NCBI RefSeq assembly: GCF_003863335.1
Contig: NZ_RRAZ01000013.1
Location: forward strand, 62,001 to 126,000
Origin: Falsigemmobacter faecalis
Lineage (GTDB): Bacteria; Pseudomonadota; Alphaproteobacteria; Rhodobacterales; Rhodobacteraceae
Reading direction: 5' to 3'
Length of the DNA: 64,000 nt
Positions 34,570 through 43,712 of this stretch are shown here, one piece after another; position 1 is the first letter of the stretch, and every line of letters begins with the position of its first letter. Both the position numbers and the translations under genes were made by a program. The notes below the pieces were generated by a model. That model worked only from the letters and a program-made list of their open reading frames with translations. It was not told the origin of the DNA and did not search any database.

Positions 34570-35022
34570 TCAGGATCTGTTGGCGAAGGCAGAAAATAGG
34601 GCCAGTGTCCGTTCGCTGACATGGTGCTCGATGCCTTCGGCATCGCGTTCCGCCGTCTCGAGATCAAGACCCAGGCTCAGCAGGAAGCGCAGAACGATCT
34701 CGTGCCGCCGCCGACATTCCTTGGCCAGCGCGCGGCCCGCCTCTGTCAGAAAGACCGACCGATACTTCGCGCGGGTGATCAGCCCCTCCCGCGCCAAACG
34801 GTCGAGGGTCTTGCTTACAGTCGGCACTTTCACGCCAAGCCGGGCGGCGATGTCCACCGGGCGCGCCTCGCCCTGTTCGTGGATCAACTCGGCGATCAGT
34901 TCGACATAGTCCTCGGCCAATTCATTACGCCGGGCTTCGCGCACACACTGAAACGCCCCGGCGCGCAGATCCGCAGGCCGGTCATCCGAGGTGGCTTGGG
35001 GTGCAGGATCGAACTCTGTCAT
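34570..35022 (-). CDS. mntR: manganese-responsive repressor MntR (DtxR family)
   Basis: The 150-aa protein has a DtxR-type winged HTH ([28 protein letters not shown]) and a C-terminal metal-binding/dimer domain with [18 protein letters not shown] and [11 protein letters not shown]. These give the conserved Cys/His/Glu ligands of the family. Start at 35022 gives the usual length. It lies divergent from mntH with a large dyad between them and is expected to repress it when Mn is plentiful. Confidence 0.88.
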   Translation of the reverse strand: MTEFDPAPQATSDDRPADLRAGAFQCVREARRNELAEDYVELIAELIHEQGEARPVDIAARLGVKVPTVSKTLDRLAREGLITRAKYRSVFLTEAGRALAKECRRRHEIVLRFLLSLGLDLETAERDAEGIEHHVSERTLALFSAFANRS

Positions 35023-35046
35023 CCGTTCAGTGTCGCACGGGATGGA

Positions 35047-35102
35047 TTGACAAGTAAAGGAGCGGCGCAGATTGTTAGCCTTGTCTAACTTTATGCGCCG
35101 CG
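35047..35102 (+). promoter_or_regulatory. mntH promoter region with nested dyads (candidate MntR site)
   Basis: TTGACA (35047-35052) is followed by nested inverted repeats: GCGGCGCA (35062-35069) with TGCGCCGC (35094-35101), and inside them GTTAG (35074-35078) with CTAAC (35085-35089). The inner dyad is the best candidate MntR operator. Confidence 0.6.
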
Positions 35103-35140
35103 ACTTGTCGGGCGTGATCAAGCCGGGAGTGCCAAGAGCC

Positions 35141-36466
35141 ATGACGACCAATGCCTGGCGGCAGGAAAGCGAGACTCCCTCCCTTTCTGAAGTCTTCCGC
35201 ACCATCGCGGTCGGCAACGGTGGCACCAGCCGGTTCCGCCGGTTCCTCGCCTTCATCGGCCCCGGCTATCTGGTGGCGGTGGGCTACATGGACCCCGGCA
35301 ACTGGGCGACCTCGCTCGCTGGTGGGGCGGCATTCGGTTACACGCTCTTGTTCGTCGCGCTTCTGTCGAACATCATGGCGATCCTCCTGCAGTCTCTCTG
35401 CGCGCGGCTGGCTGTCGCCTCGGGCCGCGATCTGGCGCAGGCCTGCCGCGATGCTTTCCCGAAATGGATGTCCGTCCCGCTCTGGATCTTTGCCGAACTG
35501 GCCATCATCGCCACAGACCTGGCCGAGGTGATCGGCACGGCCATCGGCCTCAACCTGCTCTTCGGCATCCCGCTCGAGATCGGCATCTTCATCACAGCCG
35601 CCGACGTGTTCCTGATCCTGTGGCTGCAGAACAAGGGGTTCCGCTGGATCGAGGCGCTGATCATCTCGCTGATGGCGCTGATCGCGGCCTGTTTTGTCGT
35701 GTTGATTGCTCAGGCCGACCCAGTCTGGGGCGAGGTCATCGCAGGCTTTGCCCCAAGCCGCGAGATTTTCAACAACCCGACGATGCTCTACCTCGCTCTT
35801 GGCATTATCGGGGCGACGGTAATGCCGCATAACCTATACCTGCATTCGGGGATCGTGCAGACTCGCGCCTTCGGGCTTGATCTGCCCTCGAAGCGCGAGG
35901 CGCTGAGGTTGGCGACTTGGGACAGCACCATCGCACTGATGTTCGCGCTGACGATCAATGCATCGATCCTGATCCTGTCCGCTGCTGCCTTCTACACCGT
36001 GGGGCAAAACGATGTAGCCGAAATTGACAAGGCGCATCTGTTGCTGGAGCCCTTGCTCGGCTCGTCGCTCGCGCCGGTCCTGTTCGGTGTGGCACTCCTC
36101 TGCGCGGGGCTGAACTCTACTGTCACCGCCACCATGGCCGGACAGATCGTGATGGAAGGTTTCATCAACCTGCGCATCGCCCCTTGGGCGCGGCGGCTGA
36201 TCACCCGAGGCCTTGCCATCATCCCGGCGATCTTCGTGATCCTGCTCTACGGCAGCGGAGGCGTGGGGGAGCTTTTGATCCTGAGCCAGGTGGTGCTGTC
36301 GTTCCAGCTTCCCTTTGCCATCGTTCCCTTGGTGATGTTCACCGCCAGCCGCGCCAAGATGGGCGAACTGGTAGCCCCCCGTTGGCTGACCGGCCTTTGC
36401 TGGCTGATCGCCGCCGTCATCATCGTGCTGAACGTGAACCTGCTATCGACCGTTCTGCTGAGCTGA
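35141..36466 (+). CDS. mntH: Nramp-type Mn2+/H+ symporter
   Basis: The 441-aa protein has 11 hydrophobic segments and the Nramp signatures: [10 protein letters not shown] in helix 1 (Asp-Pro-Gly-Asn metal site) and [15 protein letters not shown] in helix 6 (Met-Pro-His). It imports manganese, sometimes iron, driven by protons. The ATG at 35141 is chosen because earlier frame starts lie inside the nested operator. Confidence 0.93.
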   Translation: MTTNAWRQESETPSLSEVFRTIAVGNGGTSRFRRFLAFIGPGYLVAVGYMDPGNWATSLAGGAAFGYTLLFVALLSNIMAILLQSLCARLAVASGRDLAQACRDAFPKWMSVPLWIFAELAIIATDLAEVIGTAIGLNLLFGIPLEIGIFITAADVFLILWLQNKGFRWIEALIISLMALIAACFVVLIAQADPVWGEVIAGFAPSREIFNNPTMLYLALGIIGATVMPHNLYLHSGIVQTRAFGLDLPSKREALRLATWDSTIALMFALTINASILILSAAAFYTVGQNDVAEIDKAHLLLEPLLGSSLAPVLFGVALLCAGLNSTVTATMAGQIVMEGFINLRIAPWARRLITRGLAIIPAIFVILLYGSGGVGELLILSQVVLSFQLPFAIVPLVMFTASRAKMGELVAPRWLTGLCWLIAAVIIVLNVNLLSTVLLS

Positions 36467-36551
36467 CCTCAGCCACTTCCATTCGGATACGGAAGGTGAA
36501 ACCAGTCACGGCGTCCTGCTTGAAGTCCAAGGGTGTGGCCCTGCAGCGAAA

Positions 36552-37145
36552 TCAGATCAGCAGCACCTGAGTGCCAACCTGCGCCAAATCATAGAGTTCA
36601 ATGACATGCTCATTGTAGAGACCGATGCAGCCATTCGATGATCTGCGACCGATCTTGCGGGTATCATGGGTGCCGTGGATCAAATAGGCAGGCCATGAAA
36701 GATACATTCCGCGGACACCAAGCGGGTTGTCCTTGGATCCGCCTTCGACCATCTTCGGCCAATCCGGGTTGCGCTCGAGCATGGACGCGGTCGGACGCCA
36801 CGGCGGGTTCACGGCTTTGCGGACAATTTCGGTGCGCCCAAGCCGTGTCAGTTCCTCGGACAGAGGGACTGAAGACGGATAGAGCCGGTAGACCGACTGA
36901 TCCTCTGACCAATAATGCAGTGCGCGTGACTTGGTGTCCGCCAGAATCGCACCGCCCCTAGTATTCTCAAAGTAGTCTTGCCATTGAGGCATCCGGAAGC
37001 TGGACACGTTGTTCCGCACGCTGCCGGATACAGGAGCCTGAAACTCGGTCGTGCCGTCCTGCGCCAAGGCTGGTAGGGCCGCAAGACCCGCCATCCCGAC
37101 TGCTCCGCCCATCAAAGCCCGTCGCCCGATCCGTTCCTCGGCCAT
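36552..37145 (-). CDS. secreted L,D-transpeptidase (YkuD domain)
   Basis: The 197-aa protein starts at 37145 after AAGGAG with a twin-arginine-like signal peptide (RIGRRALMGG). The C-terminal YkuD domain has YLIHGTHDTRKIGRRSSNGCIGLYNEH with the catalytic Cys in SNGCIGL and the His in IHGT. It would form 3-3 crosslinks in peptidoglycan or attach lipoproteins to it, consistent with the envelope theme of the island. Confidence 0.9.
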   Translation of the reverse strand: MAEERIGRRALMGGAVGMAGLAALPALAQDGTTEFQAPVSGSVRNNVSSFRMPQWQDYFENTRGGAILADTKSRALHYWSEDQSVYRLYPSSVPLSEELTRLGRTEIVRKAVNPPWRPTASMLERNPDWPKMVEGGSKDNPLGVRGMYLSWPAYLIHGTHDTRKIGRRSSNGCIGLYNEHVIELYDLAQVGTQVLLI

Positions 37146-37412
37146 GGATCACTCCTTCACCTACGTTTCGGAATGGGCAGTATCGTCCTCTTGCCTCCGG
37201 GACAAATCAAAGAGCCGTCAACAGAGCACGGTTTGGGCCGAAAGCGCTACAATCACTGCGCCGTTCTTCTTGCGAGGTTTCTGATGGGCCCATGGAAGTC
37301 GACCAACAGGTCTCGACACTCTGACATTGCCGTGATCCGGCAACGCATGCCTTGCATCTCAAGTAGCTAGAGCAATTAGCCCTCGCCACTCAAGACGGGG
37401 GCTTTCGCAGGA

Positions 37413-38975
37413 TTGATCACTTCAGACGCTCATCCCTTTTCCGGCAGAAAACTGCTTCAAGGTCTGCCCAGTTTGGGCAAGGCCCTGGCCGCTGGCGTCA
37501 TACTTGTCCTGGCCTTGCCGCCGTATTCGATCCTGCCCTTTGCGCTGATCGCCTTCGCTGTGCTGGCAATTATGTTGCATGGCACGCCGTGGCCTGTCGC
37601 GTTTCGAATCGGATATCTGTTTGGCTTAGGCCAGTTCGTGCCCGGGCTTTTCTTGATCACCGAAAGTTTTCAGGTCGAGGCAGATCGGTTCGGATGGTTG
37701 GCTTTGCCAGCCGTGTTCGGCCTTGCAGCTCTGCTGGCAGTGTTTCCGGCTTTTGCCTGTGCCCTTGCCGCCCGCATGGCGCGCGCCGGATTGCCGCTCT
37801 CGCTTTCGCTTGCGACAGGCTGGACCGGCCTTGAATGGCTGCGGGGGCATGTTCTGACGGGGTTTCCTTGGAACCTTGCTGCCTACACGCTCGCCGATTG
37901 GTTGCCTTTCGCGCAGATGGCCTCCCTGGTCGGCAGCTATGGGCTGGGGTTCCTCTTGGTGCTTTGTTCAGCACTGGCAGGGCTGGCTTTCCGCGCGCAC
38001 GACCGCAGATTGCAGGTCATCAAGTTGGCCAGCGCCGCCGCGATTGCAGTCACCGTCGTTGGTTTCGGTTTTGCGCGCCTGACCTTGTCCGATCCCCCGT
38101 CGGAGCGCGGCGCTCAAATCCGCGTCGTGCAACCGAACATTGCGCAAAGCGCCAAGTGGGATGAAGGATCCCGGAAAGCCAACATCCTGCAGCTTCTGGC
38201 TCTTTCTGCGCGCCCGGGCGACTACGATATCCTGCTTTGGCCCGAAACAGCTTGGCCGGGGTTTTTTGCCGAAGACACCGGGGCCCGCGTCATGCTTGGC
38301 TGGCTTTTGCCAGATACCACGGTCTTGTTGGCGGGCAGTCCCGAGCGGGAAGTTACACCCACCGGAACGGTGTACCGAAACTCTGTGCTCGCCGTGGCGC
38401 CTGACGGCTCTGTCCTGACGCGCTACGCCAAGCATCACCTTGTTCCCTTCGGTGAATACGTGCCGTGGCGCAGTGTTTTGCCATTCCAGCGTCTCGTCGA
38501 ATCCCTCGGGGATTTTTCGCCCGGTCCGGGACCCCGCACCATCGCAATCGGCCCTCATCCTTACGCTGGCATCGCGATCTGCTACGAGATCATCTTTCCC
38601 GGGCATGTGGTCGATGATGCCATTCGACCGGACTGGATATTCAATGCAACCAACGACGCTTGGTTCGGTGCTTCCATTGGTCCAAAACAACATCTTGCAT
38701 CAGCCCGGATGCGGGCCATCGAAGAGGGGCTACCTCTCGTGCGGGCCGCAAATACGGGAATCTCGGCGGTGGTCGATGCCTACGGCGAGACACTAGCGAT
38801 GCTGGACATCGAGACTTCTGGCGTAATCGACGTGCGCTTACCGAGATCCCTGCCACCGACCCCGTACGCCCGTCTTGGCGACTGGTCCGTGCTTCTTCTT
38901 ATACTTGTCTCTTGGGGGGTTTTCGCCTTCTGGGGTTGGCGGAAAAAGACTATCCTGAAAGGACAACGTACATGA
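37413..38975 (+). CDS. lnt: apolipoprotein N-acyltransferase
   Basis: The 520-aa protein has N-terminal membrane helices and a nitrilase-type domain with the catalytic triad E278 (WPETAWPG), K340 (KHHLVPFGEY) and C390 (ICYEIIF). It adds the third acyl chain to lipoproteins after LspA cleavage. The start is the TTG at 37413, weakly supported. The preceding 267 bp show no gene. A small membrane protein gene overlaps its end. Confidence 0.92.
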   Translation: MITSDAHPFSGRKLLQGLPSLGKALAAGVILVLALPPYSILPFALIAFAVLAIMLHGTPWPVAFRIGYLFGLGQFVPGLFLITESFQVEADRFGWLALPAVFGLAALLAVFPAFACALAARMARAGLPLSLSLATGWTGLEWLRGHVLTGFPWNLAAYTLADWLPFAQMASLVGSYGLGFLLVLCSALAGLAFRAHDRRLQVIKLASAAAIAVTVVGFGFARLTLSDPPSERGAQIRVVQPNIAQSAKWDEGSRKANILQLLALSARPGDYDILLWPETAWPGFFAEDTGARVMLGWLLPDTTVLLAGSPEREVTPTGTVYRNSVLAVAPDGSVLTRYAKHHLVPFGEYVPWRSVLPFQRLVESLGDFSPGPGPRTIAIGPHPYAGIAICYEIIFPGHVVDDAIRPDWIFNATNDAWFGASIGPKQHLASARMRAIEEGLPLVRAANTGISAVVDAYGETLAMLDIETSGVIDVRLPRSLPPTPYARLGDWSVLLLILVSWGVFAFWGWRKKTILKGQRT

Positions 38976-39145
38976 TCGGACCAATTTTTGGGATCGTCGG
39001 ATTCCTGTGTGGCTACTATGTCGCCCGACAGCGCGGCGGAAAGACGCTGGACCGCCTGCAATATGGCGCAGGCTTCGCCATCGCTTTCGGGCTGTTTGGC
39101 ACCCTCCTTGGCATTGCCCTCGCCCGGTTTCTTGGGGCTGCCTGA
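38972..39145 (+). CDS. small membrane protein downstream of lnt
   Basis: A 57-aa protein with AAAGGA before its ATG, which overlaps the lnt stop (ATGA). Two hydrophobic helices flank a basic loop (ARQRGGKTLDRLQYG). Function unknown. Confidence 0.65.
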   Translation: MIGPIFGIVGFLCGYYVARQRGGKTLDRLQYGAGFAIAFGLFGTLLGIALARFLGAA

Positions 39146-39249
39146 TCGGCGAAACCTCGCCGGTGCTGCACTCCTCACCTTTTTGTCGGTTGAACCTCTA
39201 GTTGCTCGAGGTTCTAGACCGCACGCTGTTCTCATCGCCTGGACTGTTC

Positions 39250-39843
39250 ATGCGTCTTCGTTCTCTTCAGATCATCCTTTGGGTCGCCGCGACTGCGGCG
39301 GTCGTCGCTTTTGCGGCGGCGCGGTGGTGGCCTGCAACGGAGGACAGCGCAGCTGCAGCATCTGCTTTCACGCCCACCTTCGCACTTGCAGACAGCGAAG
39401 GTCGTATCCGTACGACGGACGAATTCCGCGGAAAGTTCCTGTTGGTGTTCTTCGGCTTCACAAGCTGCCCGGATGTCTGCCCCACGACACTCTCCGAAGT
39501 TGCACAGGTCATGGATGACCTTGGATCCGAGGCAGGATCGGTGCAGCCGATCTTCATCTCGATCGATCCCGAACGGGATAGACGGCTTGGGCTGTCTGAC
39601 TACACCAAGGCGTTCCACCCAGCGATCATCGGTCTGGCTGGAAGTGAGGCGGAAACACAGTCTGCGGCCGCAAGCTTCAAGATTTTCTACGAGCGTGAGG
39701 ACGACACCTCTTCGCCGGACGGCTACACGATGGCGCACAGCCCCGGCCTCTATCTGATCGGCCCGGATGGCGCGTGGCTGCGTCAATTCACCTACGGCAC
39801 ACCTGCGGCCGAAATCCTCTCCGACCTTCAATCGAGACTTTGA
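39250..39843 (+). CDS. SCO1/SenC-family copper chaperone (first copy)
   Basis: The 197-aa protein is anchored by an N-terminal helix and has a thioredoxin fold with the copper site SCPDVCP (C73, C77) and a conserved His in TMAHSPG. SCO proteins deliver copper to the CuA site of cytochrome oxidase or act as thiol reductants. The ATG at 39250 begins the membrane anchor. The PCu(A)C gene starts 3 bp later. Confidence 0.9.
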   Translation: MRLRSLQIILWVAATAAVVAFAAARWWPATEDSAAAASAFTPTFALADSEGRIRTTDEFRGKFLLVFFGFTSCPDVCPTTLSEVAQVMDDLGSEAGSVQPIFISIDPERDRRLGLSDYTKAFHPAIIGLAGSEAETQSAAASFKIFYEREDDTSSPDGYTMAHSPGLYLIGPDGAWLRQFTYGTPAAEILSDLQSRL

Positions 39844-39846
39844 CCC

Positions 39847-40320
39847 ATGAAACACTTCCTCCTTGCCGCATCTCTGATCGTGTCCGCGCCTGCCGCCATG
39901 GCCTGCGAGACCGTGACCATCGGTGATCTGACCGTTGAGCACGCCTGGTCCAAGGCGACGATTGGCGCGGGGCGACCCGGCGTTTTCTATGTGGGGATCA
40001 CCAACGCTGGATCTGCGGACGATGCGCTGATCGGCATTGCAACGCCTGCAGCCGGTATGCCGATGCTGCACGAGACTGTCGTTCAGGACGGCATCGCATC
40101 AATGCCGCATGCGATGTCCATCCCTGTGCCGGCCGGCCAGAGCGTGCAGCTTTCGCCTGGCGGATACCACGGCATGCTGATGGGGCTGACGACAGCCCTG
40201 AAGGAAGGGGACAGCTTTCCGGTCACCCTCATCTTTGAAAAGGCCGGAGAGGTCACGATGAATGTCGATGTCCTTTCGTTGCGCGCGGAGGGTCCGGATT
40301 GCGCCGACGCAGGGCAATAA
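39847..40320 (+). CDS. PCu(A)C-type periplasmic copper chaperone
   Basis: The 157-aa protein has a signal peptide (about 19 residues, ...AMA-C). The PCu(A)C copper motif is present: MLHETVVQDGIASM, then HAM and GGYHGMLMGL, giving the His/Met ligands. It passes Cu(I) to CuA sites together with SCO proteins. It is flanked on both sides by sco genes, the second overlapping by 22 bp. Confidence 0.92.
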   Translation: MKHFLLAASLIVSAPAAMACETVTIGDLTVEHAWSKATIGAGRPGVFYVGITNAGSADDALIGIATPAAGMPMLHETVVQDGIASMPHAMSIPVPAGQSVQLSPGGYHGMLMGLTTALKEGDSFPVTLIFEKAGEVTMNVDVLSLRAEGPDCADAGQ

Positions 40321-40901
40321 TCCTCGGCGCTGGAGGTGCCATCGGAGCCGTCGCCTTCATGCTGGGCGTCGGAGCCTATCGCACGCGCAACAGGCCAGCT
40401 CTCAGCGAGGTCCTGCCCTTGCCAATCGGCGAGATGTCCTGGGCATTGACCGACCACCGGGGTCAGTCCGTCCGACCCACAGACTGGGCCCGTCGCCCGG
40501 TCATGGTGTTCTTCGGCTTCACCTGGTGCCCGGACGTCTGCCCGACCACACTAAGCGACATATCGCTCTGGCTCGAAGAACTGGGAGCCGACGCGGACCG
40601 CTTGATCGTGGCGCTGATTTCGGTCGATCCGGAACGAGACACGCCCGACGTCCTTGCGGATTACGTCAGCAATTTCGACCCGCGTATCATCGGGTTGACG
40701 GGTCCCGCCGACAAGGTCGCGCAGGCCGCCGCAGATTTCCGGGTAACCTATCGCCGCGTCGACAAGGATGGCGGCGACTATACGATGGACCACACCGCCG
40801 GTGTGTTCCTGTTCCACCCCGATGGGCGCTTTGCCAGCATCATCGACTTCCATGAAGACCGGCGCTTCGCCGTTCCCAAAATCCGCCGAACCCTCAGTTG
40901 A
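40299..40901 (+). CDS. SCO1/SenC-family copper chaperone (second copy)
   Basis: The 200-aa protein starts with TTG at 40299, with GGAGGG 6-7 nt upstream inside the pcuAC gene. It has an N-terminal anchor and the copper site WCPDVCP (C77, C81) with the His in TMDHTAG. It is diverged from the first copy, so the pair is old or separately acquired rather than a fresh duplication. Confidence 0.9.
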   Translation: MRRRRAIILGAGGAIGAVAFMLGVGAYRTRNRPALSEVLPLPIGEMSWALTDHRGQSVRPTDWARRPVMVFFGFTWCPDVCPTTLSDISLWLEELGADADRLIVALISVDPERDTPDVLADYVSNFDPRIIGLTGPADKVAQAAADFRVTYRRVDKDGGDYTMDHTAGVFLFHPDGRFASIIDFHEDRRFAVPKIRRTLS

Positions 40902-40917
40902 AAGGTCATTCTGCCAG

Positions 40918-42081
40918 ATGATCCGCGCCGCGTTCATGATCCTTGCTGTCGCATCTCTCGCTCCGCTCCAGGCTGCGGCCGATCCTCCGACGGCGCATTC
41001 GCCTGTAGCATTCGAAGCCACAATCGAACCCGGTGACACATTGGACAGCGTCCTTGGTCACGCAGGAATCCCCGCGACGATCCGGGCAGAAGCCGCCTTG
41101 GCACTCTCGGGCGTATATGACCTGACCGACCTGCGACCCGGTCACCGGATCGAATGGACGGCAGCGTCCGGTGATCCAGCATCGCTGACACGCCTGTCAC
41201 TCTTCGTGGAAGATGGTGTGGAGATCGCTCTTCGCTTCTATGGGCCAGTAGCCGCACAGCGCATCGACCCACCGGTTCGTGAGACGGACCGGCGGGAGAC
41301 TTTGACCCTCGACGGAACCCTTTACGACGCCTTGACGGCCCAAAATGCGCCAGAACGCTTTGCGGTTGACCTAACCGCACTTCTTGCGGGCCAGGTCGAT
41401 TTCAGGCGCGACCTGAAGGGCGGAGAGACCTTCGCGCTGGTCTGGCAGGAAGACCAGCTTCCCGATGGCAGCATCGCGGGCGAGCCGCGCCTGAGGTACG
41501 CGCGGTTGGAGCTTAAAGATCGCGTCCTCGAACTCGTTGCGACCGAAGCCGCCGGCCCGGTCATCGTCTTTGAAGATGGCGAAGCCGTTCAACGTTCCGC
41601 GGCACCCATCCTCGGTGCACGCCTATCGTCTGTCTTCGGCCGCCGGAACCATCCCGTGTTGGGTGGGGTGCGCATGCATACCGGGATCGATTACGCGGCA
41701 CCCGTGGGCACCGAAGTCTCGGCGACCGGCGCCGGTCGGGTGATCTTTGCGGGCTCGATCCGCGGCTATGGCACCACGATCGACATTGATCACGGCGGTG
41801 GGGTCGTGACGCGATATGCGCATCTTTCAGAGATCGCCGAAGACGTTCGCGTGGGGTCACGGGTCAAGGCGGGAGACGAGATCGGCGCGGTCGGCGCGAC
41901 AGGACTCGTGAGCGGCCCGAACCTCCACTACGAAGTTCGTGTCGATGGCCGACCGGTCGACCCGAAAGACCAGGACGCCCTGCCGGAGCAAGAGATTGCT
42001 ACCGCTGCTGACCTTGATGCACTCGCCACCTGGCGCAGCGAAACCGGCTTCATGCCAACCACTGACGAGGAACGTGGATGA
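40918..42081 (+). CDS. M23-family peptidase
   Basis: The 387-aa secreted protein has a signal peptide of about 22 residues, an N-terminal LysM/OapA-like part and a C-terminal LytM domain with RRNHPVLGGVRMHTGIDYAAP and NLHYEVRVDG, carrying the zinc ligands and catalytic His. It may cleave peptidoglycan crosslinks or act as an amidase activator. It sits 16 bp after the second sco gene and overlaps the DUF411 gene by 4 bp. Confidence 0.88.
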   Translation: MIRAAFMILAVASLAPLQAAADPPTAHSPVAFEATIEPGDTLDSVLGHAGIPATIRAEAALALSGVYDLTDLRPGHRIEWTAASGDPASLTRLSLFVEDGVEIALRFYGPVAAQRIDPPVRETDRRETLTLDGTLYDALTAQNAPERFAVDLTALLAGQVDFRRDLKGGETFALVWQEDQLPDGSIAGEPRLRYARLELKDRVLELVATEAAGPVIVFEDGEAVQRSAAPILGARLSSVFGRRNHPVLGGVRMHTGIDYAAPVGTEVSATGAGRVIFAGSIRGYGTTIDIDHGGGVVTRYAHLSEIAEDVRVGSRVKAGDEIGAVGATGLVSGPNLHYEVRVDGRPVDPKDQDALPEQEIATAADLDALATWRSETGFMPTTDEERG

Positions 42082-42548
42082 AAAGGTATTCTATCGGTCG
42101 CCGTGAACTCATGCTTGCATCGGCAGCCTTCGCCCTAGCCCCTGCCGCAAGGGCAGAGGAAGAACCGCCAATCCATGTTGTAAAAGGGCGTGGCTGCGAA
42201 TGTTGCGATGCATGGGTGGACTACCTGCGCGAACAGGGGTTCACTGTTACAGATGAGGTATCGATGGGAACGTTGCTGATCCGCTTCAAAATGGATCAGG
42301 GCATTCCAGCAAAGGCGTTCTCCTGCCACACGGGCACCGTTAATGGCTACGCGCTCGAAGGGCATGTCCCTGCTGCAGACATCCGCAAGCTGCTCGACGA
42401 GCGTCCCGACGCAGTCGGCCTTGCAGTACCCGGCATGCCCTACGGCTCTCCCGGCATGGGATCAGAGGACAGTCGAGACGCCTATGACGTCCTGCTGGTT
42501 GGCCGGGATGGCAGCCTGGAAGTTTATACAAGCTATCCGGCAGCGTGA
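42078..42548 (+). CDS. DUF411 metal-binding protein
   Basis: The 156-aa protein has a twin-arginine-like signal (IGRRELMLAS) and the DUF411 pattern: VVKGRGCECCDAWVDYLRE near the start, then CHTGTVNGYALEGHVPA and VGLAVPGMPYGSPGM. Family members bind copper or other soft metals in the periplasm. It ends the sco-pcuAC-sco-M23 operon. Confidence 0.9.
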   Translation: MKRYSIGRRELMLASAAFALAPAARAEEEPPIHVVKGRGCECCDAWVDYLREQGFTVTDEVSMGTLLIRFKMDQGIPAKAFSCHTGTVNGYALEGHVPAADIRKLLDERPDAVGLAVPGMPYGSPGMGSEDSRDAYDVLLVGRDGSLEVYTSYPAA

Positions 42549-42668
42549 CATGACCGACGAGCGGGTCGGCTCAGCCTGTTCGGTTTTTCCTATCCACGCA
42601 GGAAATGGCGTCCGGTCACGTTATTTTGACTAACCGGGGTTTTAGCATTGGGGGCATATGATCGTTCT

Positions 42669-42968
42669 ATGCGAATGCTCTTGCTCATCGCCTGGCTATT
42701 CTCCGTGTGCGTCAGTTCTCCTGGCGCTGCGTCAGAATACTATTCGGAAGATTTATCGCAGAATTATGCCGCCTTTGAACACGGATGTTCTGGTGCTGGA
42801 TGCACAGAGACCAGCATTCATGGCGTTTGCCACTGGATCGCCGAAATGATGCCGTTGCATTGCTTTCATCGCACGAAAAGTAATGGGTCAGCCTTTATTC
42901 TAGTGCCGGAACGAAAGCGCAGCCTAACCTATTCACCAAAATTACCTCCGCCGCGAAGCTGGTCCTGA
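42669..42968 (+). CDS. small secreted hypothetical protein
   Basis: A 99-aa product with a signal peptide of about 20 residues and six cysteines in the mature part, including HGCSGAGC. The Cys/His content and position suggest periplasmic metal binding, but no family is recognised and the ribosome binding site is poor. Confidence 0.5.
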   Translation: MRMLLLIAWLFSVCVSSPGAASEYYSEDLSQNYAAFEHGCSGAGCTETSIHGVCHWIAEMMPLHCFHRTKSNGSAFILVPERKRSLTYSPKLPPPRSWS

Positions 42969-43007
42969 CGGATACAGCACCTTTCTCAGTCGGTTCCCGG
43001 AGGCCAT

Positions 43008-43304
43008 ATGTTTACCAGACGATCTGCCATCGGCTGCACCACAGCAGCTTTTTTGACGACACCAAGCATCTTGCGCGCGCACACCGAAGACCCGTTCGTT
43101 CTGCCTGAGCAGTTCCAGCCGAAAGAAGTTCGCGTGCGCGAACAGTATGCGGCGGGAATGATCCTTGTGATACCTCACCAGTTCTACCTCTACCACATTT
43201 TCGAGACCGAAAGAGCGATCCGCTATGGTGTCGGAGTCGGCCGGGCAGGTCTGGAGTTCAAGGGAATTCAACGTTATCGGATACATATTGTTGGTGGTTC
43301 ATAG
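43008..43304 (+). pseudogene. truncated L,D-transpeptidase
   Basis: A good ribosome binding site (GGAGG) precedes the ATG. The 98-aa product has a signal peptide and the start of an ErfK/YkuD protein up to AIRYGVGVGRAGLEFKG, after which the sequence changes to an unrelated tail and stops. The catalytic His/Cys region is missing. The break, about 43260-43270, marks the right edge of the metal island. Confidence 0.75.
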
Positions 43305-43577
43305 TTGGGTAGCGGATCACTAACCAACGGATTCTTTATCAGATTGATAAAATTAGGGGCAACGTCAGACTGGAAACGTGTAATAGAGAAAGTATCGTCA
43401 TCTCTAGGCATCTTGGCCTCCAATCTCGGCTTGAATAAGGCAGCGTTTCAAAGGAGTTAAAGGGAGTGTTTGGATAATCCTCTAGGAGAGAGGATCCAAA
43501 GGAAAATCCACGCACCTCTTTAGCCTAAATGGAGGAAATTCCACGCGCTAAATAGTTGATTTTGCTGCATTTTTTTA
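43305..43577. other. intergenic region at the island edge
   Basis: No gene is seen. There is a direct repeat of TCCACGC about 37 nt apart (near 43508 and 43541) and a small dyad CCTCT-agg-AGAGG near 43480. This is old backbone DNA upstream of ssb, or junction remnants. Confidence 0.4.
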
Positions 43578-43656
43578 TTGACGCACGAAGCAGACGCGAT
43601 ACATTCATAAGCATCGGGACCGACAGCACAGGAGCAACGTCGGACGGCACAGGAGC
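43578..43656 (+). promoter_or_regulatory. leading-region leader module, copy e (variant, upstream of ssb)
   Basis: TTGACG (43578-43583), 16 nt, TACATT (43600-43605). The TATAG hairpin is lost, but the box GCACAGGAGC occurs twice (about 43625-43635 and 43647-43656), with CCGAC/GTCGG pairing between. The real ssb ribosome binding site lies further downstream. Confidence 0.5.
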
Positions 43657-43712
43657 CTACCCGCCCGAGGACAAGGCCCCATCACAACACACCTGATTGC
43701 GGAGGAAGAATT

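Noticed and set aside
29045-43304. Composite transposon around the metal island
   Set aside because: No transposase genes, terminal inverted repeats or target duplications were visible at either edge.
43305-43577. oriT
   Set aside because: Direct repeats are present but no relaxase gene or recognised nic motif is in the window.
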